Below, in pieces: positions 47,880-59,179 of a stretch of 64,000 nt of DNA. Source of the stretch: Apostichopus californicus. Lineage: Eukaryota; Echinodermata; Holothuroidea; Aspidochirotida; Stichopodidae. Below the pieces are notes generated by a model. The model worked only from the letters and a program-made list of their open reading frames with translations, searched no databases and was not told the origin of the DNA. Made by a program: the position numbers and the translations under genes. The DNA is taken from assembly GCA_020650975.1 (NCBI GenBank), contig JAIPMN010000665.1:1-64000 (forward strand). The letters are read 5' to 3'. Position 1 is the first letter of the stretch; every line of letters begins with the position of its first letter.

Positions 47880-49965
47880 TAGCCCTTGTCCATGAATATC
47901 AATGTGGAGGTGAAATATAATTTGAGGTTAACGAAAGTCAAAATCTGAAAACCTTGTAAACATGGTAACTCTGAAGTAAGAAGTGGAACCTGGACAAAAT
48001 TCGTACTTGATATGTAGATCCCCCTAGTGATTACAAGGACCATATTGAAATTGGCGGAGATCATTTGAGCTCAATATATGTCAACGACTGAAAACATTTT
48101 AAACACGATAAGTCACAAAATGAAGCTTGGGAGAAGTTCATCCTTATTGTGTAAATCCCCATACATGAATTCAAGAAACTTATTGAAATTGGTGATGGTC
48201 AAAGTCCACAGAGGTCAAATTCTGAACCTGGTACTGTATCAATGTGATAACTCACAAATTGAAGCTTGGTTGAAGTTTATACTGATAGATCCCACTTGGT
48301 GAACGCAAGAACCCTATTGAAATTGTTGTAGGGTCAACATCATCTAAGGTCAAAAGAGGTCGAAGTCTGAAACTAGTCATTCACTAGCATTGTGCGGGAT
48401 CGCCGTAGTCAAGTGAATCCCGGTATTGACTAGTCCGGATCACAGTGCATGTGTAAATACTACCAGGAGTGGGAAAACAACCGGTTATTACAGTCGTTTC
48501 GTTATCATTCCCAAGAATTCCGGACATAATTAAAATATCTATGTGTTACTATTTGAAATAAAGAAAAGAAAAGACTTTTATATTTGGTTTCTGTGTTCTT
48601 AGTTTGAAGAATATCTGATCAATTTACATACTGGCCTAGACCTATATATAACAAGTCAACTTTTCACATAGTAATTTGGACCTAGGCAACACCAAATACT
48701 GTATCTAACGTTACTTGGGCTCAGCATGTTGCGGGACCTCAAAGTTTTTCTGAATTTTTCGTTATTTATTCTTCCTTCAAACCATGATTGTGAAGGGTTC
48801 CCATTTACAAAATCTTACCACATGTACTTCACCTCATTTTGATATCATAATTATAACGATTTAATAAATTTTCGAGCCAAAACCGCAGGGAGTATATCTA
48901 GCTAATATCCATCTTCGCCCGGGTGGTATATTATTATAGTCTAGGGTACGGTACTGATTCACACAGTGCAGTACGGTACTTGAGATTTGATGCTGTAATG
49001 GGGTGGAATCATTTATTAATTTGGAGGGTTCTACGATGTCATTTATAGTTCTCTTTGGCTACTTTTTTAATTTTTAAGAACTTTTGTACTTAAGATTGAT
49101 ATTGTACGAATGGAAAGTATATTTTCTGGAGAAAACAACAGCCGATTAACGATATAAATAAAGCAATACTATTCTCATGTATGTAGTTTATAACCCCGTT
49201 TTTACATAGCCCCTATGTTACATTCTTCTTGTCTGAAGTTCCAAATACGTGGTGACTTGTTGATAGTTGAAAATTTTTCATTGTGAACTTTTGAACTTGA
49301 AGGGTTGCCCTATTCCAATATCATGGAATAGTGGGGAACCCCCAATTTCTGTTTGTGCACAGATTACAAGTTTTATCCACGTGCGAACATGTTAATCTAA
49401 TATCTTACATCGAGTATGAATGAAGGATGGTGTGGGTTGCTTTTTTCCAAGGTTTGTGCTTTTCTTTTTGAAGTGTATGTTAGAAAACAAACGCCCTAAT
49501 ATAGCGTGTTATTTTGGATGTTTTTTTTTATAACCGTGCTTGTAAGAGTATGTACATAGCCTAGGCTATGCATATGTATGTATTACATTGACAGTCTCGT
49601 AACTAAGTGCTTTGAACCATAGATGAAAGTTGAGGAAAACCCCGGTTGTAGTTACGATGCCGGGATTCATGTTGCAACACTACTGGTTGTGTGAAATTTG
49701 CACTACCGTACAATGCTATCACTCACAGAGTGAAGCCTGCATGTTCATTTGTGGTATGTAGGTCAATTTCACACAATTAGAATCTGATTTTTCATTTGTA
49801 GATGACCCATCATTTCTGGTCATTGCATAGAGGTCAAACTCTTAAAGTTAAACAATCATGACCTATTTATTTAGTTGATACTGTATGTATGTCCGCATTA
49901 TATAGTACAAATCCTTTCTGATCACTTGAAGTCAATAATGGGTCAGTACTTAAACGGAATCACTA
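47880..49965 (+). repeat. AGGTCA-family repeat split by a probable hAT
   Basis: Left part 47880-48375: four decayed units with 'TTGAAATTGG', 'GTCTGAAAACCTTGTAAACA', 'GATAACTCACAAATTGAAGC' and GGTCAAAAGAGGTCGAAGTC. Right part 49715-49965 resumes with ACTCACAGAGTGAAGCC, GGTATGTAGGTC and GAGGTCAAACTCTTAAAG. The break coincides with the element at 48385-49682. Confidence 0.6.
48385..49682. mobile_element. Probable hAT element inserted in AGGTCA repeat
   Basis: Left end TAGCATTGTGCGGGATCGCC; right end, inward from 49682, TAGTGTTGCAACATGAATCC. Both ends carry GAATCCCGG and AACAACCGG/ACAACCGGGG subterminal words. The interior differs from its surroundings and has no known coding part. No matching 8-bp flanks are seen, so the exact ends or the hAT assignment are uncertain. 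Confidence 0.45.
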
Positions 49966-52053
49966 AGCTGGTAGTCTCGTTGGATCAGTATTTGCTATGC
50001 TGTAGTAGATGCATTAGGAAAAATGTGATCTGTATTAACTTTACCCTCTGCTAAAATTGCAGCAGGAATGGTGAATTCTATCTATGCCATCATCTTTGGG
50101 AGGTTGTGTTCAATTTAAAATTCCAGTAATTAAAACCGTTATTCAAACAGTTGTTGGACTGGATTAATAACATCTACCTGTGTTCAGATGTGATCACATA
50201 ATTATATCTTTTATTGAATTTTATCAACTATTTGATGTACCTGAACGTGGCTTGGTAAGAATGACCCAAAATTTTTTCCAAAGCATAATTCAAACATTTA
50301 AACATGAATGTCCATTGACACTGAGAATATGGTCACTGTGTTTTCATGTTCTTACATCTTTACATGTTATCTACATCCCTGAGATGACTTTAGCATCAAA
50401 TATAATTTTGATGCAGGGTGCTGTCAAATATTTGCTTATCAGAGGACTGGAGAGGTATAGATAGTATACATAGCTCTTGTACTTGGAGTGTCATGTGGTT
50501 GAAACTGACTCAATATTTGGGCAAGTTTATTGGGGATACAAGAGTAAAGCATTGAACATCCAAGTTACATGGTACTAAACAATGGATAACATAAAGTCCT
50601 TGATCATAATAACTATTTAAGTAATTAATACTTATGCTTGGGGAGCCATGATAATCTTCTGATGACCTGAATTATTGGTGGATAAACCTAAATCACAGTA
50701 TATGAAAAAACCTGTTTATTGGAATGATAAAATGTATCTGCTTCACAAATACAGGAACCAGAGTAGTGAAGTCTTAAGCATAGACAAAGTGGGCGATGGT
50801 TTAAACAAACTCTGCTTGATCTGAACTTTGGGAAGTTAAATATTATTGATCTAGATTGTCATACATGTGTTATTACAGGCAGCAAACTTTACTACTAATA
50901 GACAAGATATTGATATATCCTGATATCTATATACTGTATGCATCAATACAAAATTGAGGTTTCCCTTTAAAAAATGACAAAGTCTTATACTGCATGTTGT
51001 GACTAGGCTTGAAGCCCTGTTTGGATGAGTTATCAGGAAATAGAATGATTAGCCTAATTGGAAGTCAAGTAACTAGCTGTTAAGTATTGTTGAGTTAGCT
51101 TGCATAGTGACAATGGACATAGTCTCAACAGATGGGAATATACAAAATTAAAAAAATGTTCCAATAATGAAATAAAGACTAGATTACAGATTTTCTTCTA
51201 CATTTCATTTGTTTTGATCATGTCAGCTTTTCCACTCCATCCTGCAATCATTTTGGTGACTGACTGTTTGTAGAGAATTTTCTGTAGAATAATGTAATCC
51301 ATGGTTCCTGAACAAAGAGGCTAAAAGAATGCTGTCTTGTTAAGTTGTTTTGGGAAAGTTAAAGTTAGCCACGGCAACTGTGTATGTCATTTTGAATCAC
51401 CATTGAACTATTTGTTTGGCATGACAAGACATTAGCCTCTCCAAGAGAATGCTCATTTTCAAATATAGGGACTCCCTCAGGGCTTCTTTATGTAATTAAT
51501 TTTCACATGCAGCAGTGTGACCTTAGACTGTCATGTTTACTGGATCTGTTGTCAGTTGTTCTAAGCAACAACAGACAACACTAATATTAATAGAAAAGTA
51601 TTCCTGTTGGTCCATACCAGTACATCATAAATTCCAGCCGGGCCCTGTTGCTTGTTCTACGTGCACACAACTCAATCGCGAAGTCACTCTCCTCCGGTGC
51701 ATGCCTTATTGGACGACAGCTTGCCAGGGCAGCAGGTTTACGGGCATGCAGCTAATTTGTTGCTAAATTTATTTTCAGTAAGACACAGCGTGAGACTTGA
51801 TAATTTGTGGCTTTACTTTGTTGCCTCTTTCCTGTGTTAGCAGCAAGTATATGTAATCACGAAGTAGCGTTGGATTCAGTTTCTGACTTCTGTATGATGT
51901 ACCAGGGGTATTCAAATGTTGGAAAGGACTGGATATGAAGCAACTGTAATTTCCTGCAGTGCTTGTTTTAAGGCCAAATAGGGTAGCTGAAGTTTCAAAA
52001 CGGACTAGTGAGGTGGGATTAGTTACACAAGGCAAAGAGAGAAAGACGAAAAT
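49966..52053. other. Non-coding stretch, possible 5' region at its end
   Basis: AT-rich until about 51600, then GC-richer with more CpG (51640-51760), leading to the candidate exon at 52054. The 94-residue frame at 50180-50464 and the overlapping frames near 51533-51840 are unrecognised. Confidence 0.4.
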
Positions 52054-52110
52054 ATGTTGTCTCTAAAGGATCTTATTTGGAAAAAGCTGGTTAGAAAGTG
52101 CGATGATGAG
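52054..52110 (+). other. Candidate first coding exon
   Basis: AAAT-ATG at 52054 opens 19 codons, MLSLKDLIWKKLVRKCDDE, ending exactly at GAG before a strong donor GTAAGATG (52111). The upstream 450 bp are GC-richer than average and could be a 5' leader or alternative promoter. Exit phase is 0. I recognise no family, and the peptide is too short to judge. Two further splice-bounded segments (52640-52671 and 52996-53032) follow within 1 kb on the same strand. Confidence 0.3.
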
Positions 52111-52639
52111 GTAAGATGTGTTCTCTATCATTACACATGAACATCAATTTCTCTTTGCAAAACAGTTAAGTTTGTAAATGTGCTCACTGATCAGAGATGT
52201 TTGCATATTTGTGAATGCTAGTGCTCTCTGCATCTCAGGTTGGCGGCTACTTATCTCTTTGAAGATGATGATGAGCAAGATTAAAAGTTAATATTCTGTC
52301 AAATGACTGGTTGATTTTAAGGCATTGCATGGAACCATCCATCTCAATGGTACACTCTTGATCTGTGTCAACATGTTCCACAAAAATGTTGTTTCTCAAA
52401 TTTGTATGATCATTACAATTTATTTGAAAATCCATTGTTTGTATCTTTTTAACTTTTATCCAAACAAAGAGCTAACATATATACCAAGATCTATATCAGA
52501 CTTATAATGCATATATATGTATACATTTTGTTTTAATTTAGAGTGTGATTTGCTATGTTATGTGACAATGTGGAAGATACATACATGTAATCATTCAAAT
52601 GTCGGTGCTATTGTGACATCTAGACAATTTTTCTTCTAG

Positions 52640-52671
52640 GATATCTTTATTGCACATGGGACATTATCTAT
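52640..52671 (+). other. Candidate 32-nt microexon
   Basis: Preceded by a pyrimidine tract ending TTTTTCTTCTAG and followed by GTGAGTAAGG. Joined in phase 0 to the exon at 52054 it would be open (DIFIAHGTLS plus two bases). It cannot then continue openly into 52996-53032, so at most one of the two can follow exon 1 directly. Confidence 0.2.
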
Positions 52672-52995
52672 GTGAGTAAGGCTCTTTGTGTGATATGTGT
52701 CATGTGATTCAGAGTCGCCTTGTAAGCAAATGTTATAGCCTTTGACAAATTTCTTTTAATGAACTGATTGTTTACAGATTCTTTTAAACCATAGAAGTAA
52801 AATGATGGTGATAGTCGATGGTGATTGATTTTCAGTCTGCGAGTAACCTGTGCAAAGCTCCAGTATGACCACATATTGTATGCCATGCTGCATGGTAGAC
52901 AAAGCTGCCTGTAATGAAGAAATATATTAGTTAGCTTGGCCTTGTCAACTTAGAGTGCACAAAGTCTGCATGCAAATTTGTGCATGTTTTTTTAG

Positions 52996-53032
52996 TTCAG
53001 AAGTGAACACTTGGCAAGACTGACTTGGTCAG
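52996..53032 (+). other. Candidate 37-nt microexon
   Basis: Preceded by TGTTTTTTTAG and followed by GTAAGATAATT, both good consensus. In phase 0, as needed after the exon at 52054, it is open (FRSEHLARLTWS plus one base). No downstream partner was identified. Confidence 0.25.
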
Positions 53033-53529
53033 GTAAGATAATTTTCATATTTGGCCTTTGACCTTACTTACTGGGTCATTGACATTCAAAGCAAATAGTT
53101 TCTTCGAATTCCTTTATTTGTGTACTCATACAAGTACATGTTTGCCTTTTCTTTCTCATTGAGAAGACGAGGATTAACTGTTTCTCCTGCAAACTCACGG
53201 AAATCCTCTTGGAAATCCTCTTGGGCACAACTCTTTGTTTTAACGTGCTGTCATATTAATCAGATTGGGCTTTATCTTCTCTCGGAACTTTATCTCAAAA
53301 GTGAAGTAAAAAAAGACAATCACCGGAAGTTATGCTAAATTAAAGTAATGTTTGAACAAAGAATCAATGTAACAGCTAGGTAGCGATTAATTTGAGACTG
53401 ATAGTTTTTCCCATCTACTTTTGCTGCATGAAAGTTATTTAGAACATATTAACTTAAATGTTAAATTAACTTAAATTTTCTACTAAGATTCAAAAGAAAT
53501 GGACTGCTTTTTATTTAATACATATTTTA
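53033..53529. other. Non-coding stretch
   Basis: No convincing further exon. A short direct repeat of GGAAATCCTCTT occurs near 53200-53225. Confidence 0.4.
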
Positions 53530-55100
53530 TATCTTTGTCGAAGGCAGAAAGAATCTACAGTATGCAATGGTGATGGCATGTATGTGTGTGTGTATGTGAC
53601 ACTTACTCGTAAACGCTATAACTTCAGAAGGATGGCTGGGGTACATTTCATATTTGGTATGAAGGTTCCCCTTAGGTGGAACGGTTTGGGATTGTTGTTG
53701 GTGGTTTTGAAAGGTCATTTGAGGTCAGCACGGGTCAAAGTCTGGAAACATTGTTCACACAATATCTCAAGTAGTGGAAGTTGCAGTAAGCTCAAACTTG
53801 TTGTGTAGCTTGCCATTGGTGAGCAGACAATCTGTAGTGTTTTTCATGAACATCAATGGTCATTTGAGGTCTCAATAGTACAAAATTGAATGGACTTCAT
53901 ACTTGGCATGTACAGTACATGCAGCATAGTGAATTCTTGGCTGCTATTGGTTTGGCTGGGATCAAAGGTTAGCAGAGGTCAAACTGTGCAAACATTGAAA
54001 ACATGATATCTCAAGAAGAGAAGCTTTGATGAATCTCATGCTTGGCATGTTGATGTCCCATATTAAGAGAGAAACCCTATTGAAATTGGTGGAGATCAAA
54101 GGTCATTTGCAATCAACATTTAAGTGAAAGTCTGAAAATCTTGTTTACATGATAACTTAAGAAGTACGTCTTTTTTTTAACTTTTTACTGACTATGTAGA
54201 TCCAGCTTGATGAATACAAGAACTCTATTGAAATTGGTAGAGGTCAAAAGTCAAATAAGGTCAACAGGTGTCAAAGTCTGTAAACCTTTTAACTATAAAT
54301 CCAAAATTGCTCTACAATTAACCTGTGAATTCTCCAATGCAGCAATTTTCTTTTGGTGAACATAGTTTGGTCAAATTCAGTTTAGTTGAGTTTTGTGAGT
54401 GGGCTCTTTAAGTCTTCACCAAAACAAACCTGTCAATTCACAGTGTGTACTCGCTGCATAGGTTATATGAGGTGAGTACGTCGCTCGTCAATTCAAAAAC
54501 CAGGTGAGGTTTGGGGATTCAGGAAATGGAATCTGCTTCAGTCTGTTGATAATCTTAAATACACTCCCTTTAAGACACTCAGGAGGCCCTTATTAGTTTT
54601 CATCCTCAGAGCTTCATGGGTCAACAGGTTATCCCAAATGGGGGAGAAATTGGCTTAAGGGATCAACAGGTAAATCTCAAATGGACTCAAAATTGGTCAT
54701 ATTCTCTATGATATATATTAGATGGCGGTTTGCTAAGTTGTGAAAATATTTCACAATGTATAAACAATGTCCTGTGAAGGGCTCATTCATTCATAACAAA
54801 TATTTAATGGTATGGTTGCAAGGTTGTGTAGCTGATATTGTTAATACGTGTGATTAAATCTCACATGGGAAGACCACTTTCTGGATATTGAAATATTGTG
54901 GAATGCAAATTCTGTACTGTAACATCCTTACCAGTGAATGAAATGGTTGATGCCCAAAGGGAGTGGTGCTACAAAGAAGAGCTGGAAATCTCTGATATTT
55001 TCTGGTTGTCACTTAATTCTTGGACAAATTTAACTCACTGGTGCTACATTAGTCAGATAGTTATTTGAATCTATATGGCAAGGAATCTCAAGCCAACTGG
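53530..55100 (+). repeat. Long AGGTCA-family composite repeat
   Basis: Head 'GAAGGCAGAAAGAATCTACA', 'GGTGATGGCATGTATGTGTG', then at least four units: 'AAAGGTCATTTGAGGTCAGC', 'GGGTCAAAGTCTGG', 'CCCTATTGAAATTGGTGGAG', 'ATCAAAGGTCATTTGC', 'AAGGTCAACAGGTGTCAAAG'. From 54350 on it matches the second block of the repeat at 42590-43620. It is the longest copy in the window and the best guide to a consensus. Confidence 0.8.
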
Positions 55101-55818
55101 CTTCTGGTTCTGAATTCCTGCCTGCTTGGGATTTTCCATCAAGCCTCTTTATCGCCCTGTAATAGTACAGATTCCATATATCAGATTTTAAGGCCTAATG
55201 GTGTGCTATTCAGGATTTCCAGTTTGCTTATGCCATTTAATATAAACAGTGTCACTTTAATATACACATTATAGTGCTCATGGATATACTAATGTTGTCT
55301 GACTGATAGGTACTGTATCTCTCATATAAACAGTGTCACTTTAATACACACATGTATTATAGCATGGAAATACTAATACTGTCTGATTGATAGGTACTGT
55401 ATCCCTCAGTCTGCCTTCATATGCAAACAATTGTATTTGAAATTGTCTGCTTAGATAATATGCAGTCATTGGCATTGAATGTGCTTCATTGTTGTTGTAC
55501 CAACCAGGAAAAAGCAAATGTTCCTGTAATCCACCAAAATATCACCAAGAACAATGGTAATCAGGCATTAACTTCAATGGTTTACAGGAAAACAAGACAA
55601 CCCTCAAACATTATATAGAAATTGTGGGATGGATAAGTGGCAAGTAAGTGCCACATTATTTAGACATAGTTAGGTGAAATGTAACATGACTTTGTTGTAA
55701 GAGTGACCAACAACCAAACAGTTAATACATATTAACATTAAGTGGGAATGTTGATGAGTATCATAAGGTTCTAACACTTTTGGACTGGATGTATGGCAGG
55801 GGTTTACAGGCTCTTTAT
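55101..55818. other. Non-coding stretch with a short duplication
   Basis: 'AAACAGTGTCACTTTAATA', 'CACAT', 'TACTAAT', 'GTCTGA', 'TGATAGGTACTGTATC' occur twice in order, near 55245-55320 and 55327-55402, a tandem duplication of about 80 bp. No gene. Confidence 0.6.
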
Positions 55819-55826
55819 GTGTACAG

Positions 55827-56216
55827 CAGGCCTCGACAAATACGGTCGCCAACTCGCCAATGGCGACTAGATTTTTGCGACTGGCGAGCAATAAATGCAT
55901 TACGCTCGACATTTTGGCGAGTGGCTCATTCGCTTACTGCGAATGTTTCACACAATGTTTCACCATTTTATATTTTCATATATATCATGTTCTAAACACT
56001 TTTGACGAACACAATTTAAATAGATCGTTTTTGCTGTAAACAACTAACAGTAACACTATAACGCGATATCCTAAGTTAGGCCATACTATACCTAGGCTTA
56101 TATCACACAAACACTTAGCGAGAAATAATGGCGAGTTAATTTAACGTTTTGGCGAGTAGAATTTTAGACTCGGTTGCCAGTTGGCGAGTAGTTTTAAAAA
56201 AATTTGTCGAGGCCTG
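55827..56216. mobile_element. Complete hAT MITE with perfect ends
   Basis: Perfect 15-bp terminal inverted repeats, CAGGCCTCGACAAAT at 55827 and ATTTGTCGAGGCCTG ending at 56216. Flanked by GTGTACAG at 55819-55826 and 56217-56224, a perfect target duplication. The 390-bp interior is packed with GGCGA/TCGCC words (GCCAACTCGCCAATGGCGAC, TTTTGGCGAGTGG, AGTTGGCGAGTAG) at both ends. No coding capacity. Perfect termini and flanks mark it as one of the younger insertions here. Confidence 0.93.
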
Positions 56217-56224
56217 GTGTACAG

Positions 56225-57360
56225 AAAGTATAACCTTAGCATTAGATATGTAATGAGCATATAAAATGATGTGATAAGTATGTGTGGTATCCCTCCATCC
56301 TCTGATTAATTGTCTGTTAACCTATAAACATATGTGCTTATAAAAATAGAGAAGAGTGTTTGTTTGAGGGTGCCTTGGCAATAATCTTTGTGATACATAT
56401 CATATTCATATCTAGCTATTGTGATATTCTCTCCTTTTGAACACAGACCTACTTTCTTTGGTAGAAGGTGGAAATCTCGATCAACAAAGGAGCATGTCAT
56501 CTGTCAACTGGATCACAAATCAAATTGGAAGGTAGTGTTCCTTGGATTGATCTAAGTAAATAGCCAGTTGAGTACATACACACACACACACATTATGAAG
56601 CTATATATGGTTAACTTACTGTATCTGTCAATACACTCACAGAAATTATGTTTCTAAGTGAAATTTAATAAGGAAATAGTTTAAGATGGACCTGACTTTT
56701 AGGGCTTTCAAAGATTTATACCTGTTTTCTAATTTTAGCTGCCTGTTGAAGCTGCTGAAAGATTCCAAAAGTAACCCTGTTGTAGATTTCATGTACTAAG
56801 GAGGTACTGTACAATGTATGCATTTTTTTAATAAGTGTAAAGTGTCCTGATGGAGGCAAAAATGGAAGTATATACACTGTATGTATGTATAGAAGTTTTA
56901 TCATTGGTGATCATCTGATAGTCTATGTAGCTAGCAAAAGAAGCATGGCTGATTACCTGTGGTGAGTGCTACCTGATACAGGTACATACAACTATGAGGG
57001 CTGATGTGTTCCTCATCAAACACAAAACACTAATCAAAACAACCGTTCAAAGGTTCTTGGGAGTCAAGAACAGAGGAACACTGAAACCAAGATATATTTT
57101 GCCAATTCTGAAATTGATATTTGGCAATTTATTTTTGTCCATGAAAAAACTGTTCGCTGCAAATGGTCTGTAGATTATTACAGCAAGCAGAGTTTCAAGA
57201 ATCTTTAAAATAAGTTTGATTCAAAATCACAGGCTTTTCGATGACATGAGAGATATGATCAATGAAATGACATGCCGGGAGTAAAATATTTTGTCCAAAT
57301 TGTGAACTCTTTGATTCGACAGCTGTATTTGAAAAGCCAACATGAAGACAGGGGACTTTG
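56225..57360. other. Non-coding stretch
   Basis: AT-rich, with a short (AC)n tract at about 56577-56592. No gene or element terminus recognised. Confidence 0.4.
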
Positions 57361-57364
57361 ATTT

Positions 57365-58683
57365 TTGGTTTGAGTTAGATTTATTTCCTCATAATACAAT
57401 GGTGAATAGTTAAATTACATGGAGGTGGAGGAGGGCTGAAGAAGCAGAGCTTTTACGAGCAGTCCTCCTTTACAAACACAAAAGAATACAAAGAATAAGT
57501 AAGAGGAAGAAGAAAAGAACAAAGAAAGAAGCAAGCAAGAAAGAAACACTACTTAATGATAATAATCGTTAAGTAAAATGGATTTCATTTTTTGTTTGAA
57601 GCAATGAATATTTTTGGAATGATATTGTGTTGTCCAAACTATTCCAGATTGTTACTCCAGAATTGATAACAAGTCGATGAGTCCTCTCGGAAGTGATCAA
57701 ATTTGTACGGAAGTGTTGACAAAAGTGTGTATTGTAGTTATGAATGTCGCAACTAAAAAGATAGCATCATCAAAGTTAGAAAGCAAAAGTCTATTGACAT
57801 ATTTATACATAAATAGAATAGAGTTTGTATAGATGTGTCAAAGATATTTAAGATTTTTAAGTTAAAAAATATTATATAACTCTGAGCATGATAACTAGAA
57901 GTCGTAATCAGTCTAATGGCTTTGGTCTGGAGAGTAAACAGGGGATCAAGGTAAGATGGAAATGTGGTTCCCCAAATTGTGTTGCAGTAAAACAGCTTTG
58001 AATTACTGAGGGAATCGTACAGTGTTTTAAGTGTATGTGATGGTACAAAATAGGGAATTTTATGAAGTATTCCAACAATCTTTATGATTTTGAAGCATAG
58101 ACTGTTAATATGATACTTCCAGGTGAGATTCGAGTCAAGAAGAATACCTAAAAATTTAGCTTTTCAACAAGAGTAATATCACCATTATTAATCAATACGA
58201 TAACTGTCTCAACTTTTCACTGAAAAGGAGAGAAATTATAAAATTTGTTTTGCTTACATTTAAAGAGAACATATTTGCTTTAAGCCAGTTTGATACAGAG
58301 TATAGTTCAGAGTTTAATAACACCAGCAACACAATGAATATCTTTGTGCTTAAAAAGAACACTTGTGTCATCTACAAAGAGTGTAATATATAGGAGAACA
58401 GTTACACAAGTCATTGATGTAGGAAATATAAAGTAGTGGTCCAAGTACAAAACCCTGTGGGACGCCGCAGCTTACCGTACTGTTCTTGGAAGTTTGGCCA
58501 TGAATCATACAATCTGTTCACTCTTGAATAGATAGCTTTCGAACCAATGATATGAAATCCCACGGATTCCATAATGGCTAAGCTTTTTAAGTAAGATGAT
58601 ATGGTTGACAGTGTTGAAAAAAAGAAAGATCTAGAAACACACCATTAGTAAATTTGTTGTTATTGAACCCTTTATCGATGTTG
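57365..58683 (-). pseudogene. LINE reverse-transcriptase fragment with 3' end
   Basis: Read on the minus strand from 58683: KGFNNNKFTNGVFLDLS, then after a frameshift NTVNHIILLKKLSHYGIRG and HWFESYL (RT motif A region, with N for the usual D of AFDTVNH). Next come CGVPQGFVLGPLLYISYIND (motif B region, about 58400-58465) and LFVDDTSVLF (catalytic xxDD, about 58355-58385). Further down are WLKANMFSLNVSKTNF, FLGILLDSNLTWKYHI and SKLFYCNTIWGTTFPSYLD with LQTKAIRLI, the thumb/C-terminal region of Jockey/CR1-type LINEs. A 3' untranslated part ends near 57365 with AATAAATCTAACTCAAA. It is 5'-truncated at about 58683, as is usual for LINE copies, and carries several frameshifts and stops. Family placement within the Jockey/CR1 group is inference. 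Confidence 0.8.
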
Positions 58684-58849
58684 TGGGCCTAATGTTGTGG
58701 GCCGAGGTCAGTGTAATCCAATGAATTTAAAGGCTAGTAACTGCTGGAAGGGGTTTCCCTCTGGTTTGCTATGGTGGGTATATTTGGAGCCAAAAATAAT
58801 AAAGTCAACCTTATCATCATTTATTTTCAAGTAGGTTTGAGACATCCAT

Positions 58850-59165
58850 TAACATACTGGTGACTGAATTTCATACTTTGTGTGTGGATCAACTTATTGA
58901 GTATGTACGACGACATGTTCTTTGCTGTGAAAAATCACAAAATACCTCTTGGTTGAACTTCACACTTGGTATGTCCAATATCCTTTGGTGAATACAAGAA
59001 TGGTATTGGAACTGGAGGAGGTCAAATATCTTTATGAGGTCAACATAGACCAATGTCCGAAAGAACTTGTACAAGATAACAGCAAAAGTAAAGCATTCAT
59101 GAACTTCATGAAAGTAGGTCCTCATAAGTGCAAAAACCTTGTTAATCACATCAAGTCTAATAATT
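58850..59165 (+). repeat. AGGTCA-rich dispersed repeat
   Basis: 'TTGAGTATGTACGAC', 'CTTGGTTGAACTTCACACTT', 'GGTATGTCCAATATCCTTTG', 'GAGGAGGTCAAATATC', 'GAGGTCAACATAGACC' follow the family order; half-sites are partly decayed. The 94- and 73-residue frames on opposite strands here are by-products. Confidence 0.65.
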
Positions 59166-59179
59166 TTTAACATTCATTA

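Noticed and set aside
48377-49690. An 8-bp target duplication for the element at 48385-49682
   Set aside because: Left TCATTCAC and right CTGGTTGT do not match; the element is kept only as probable.
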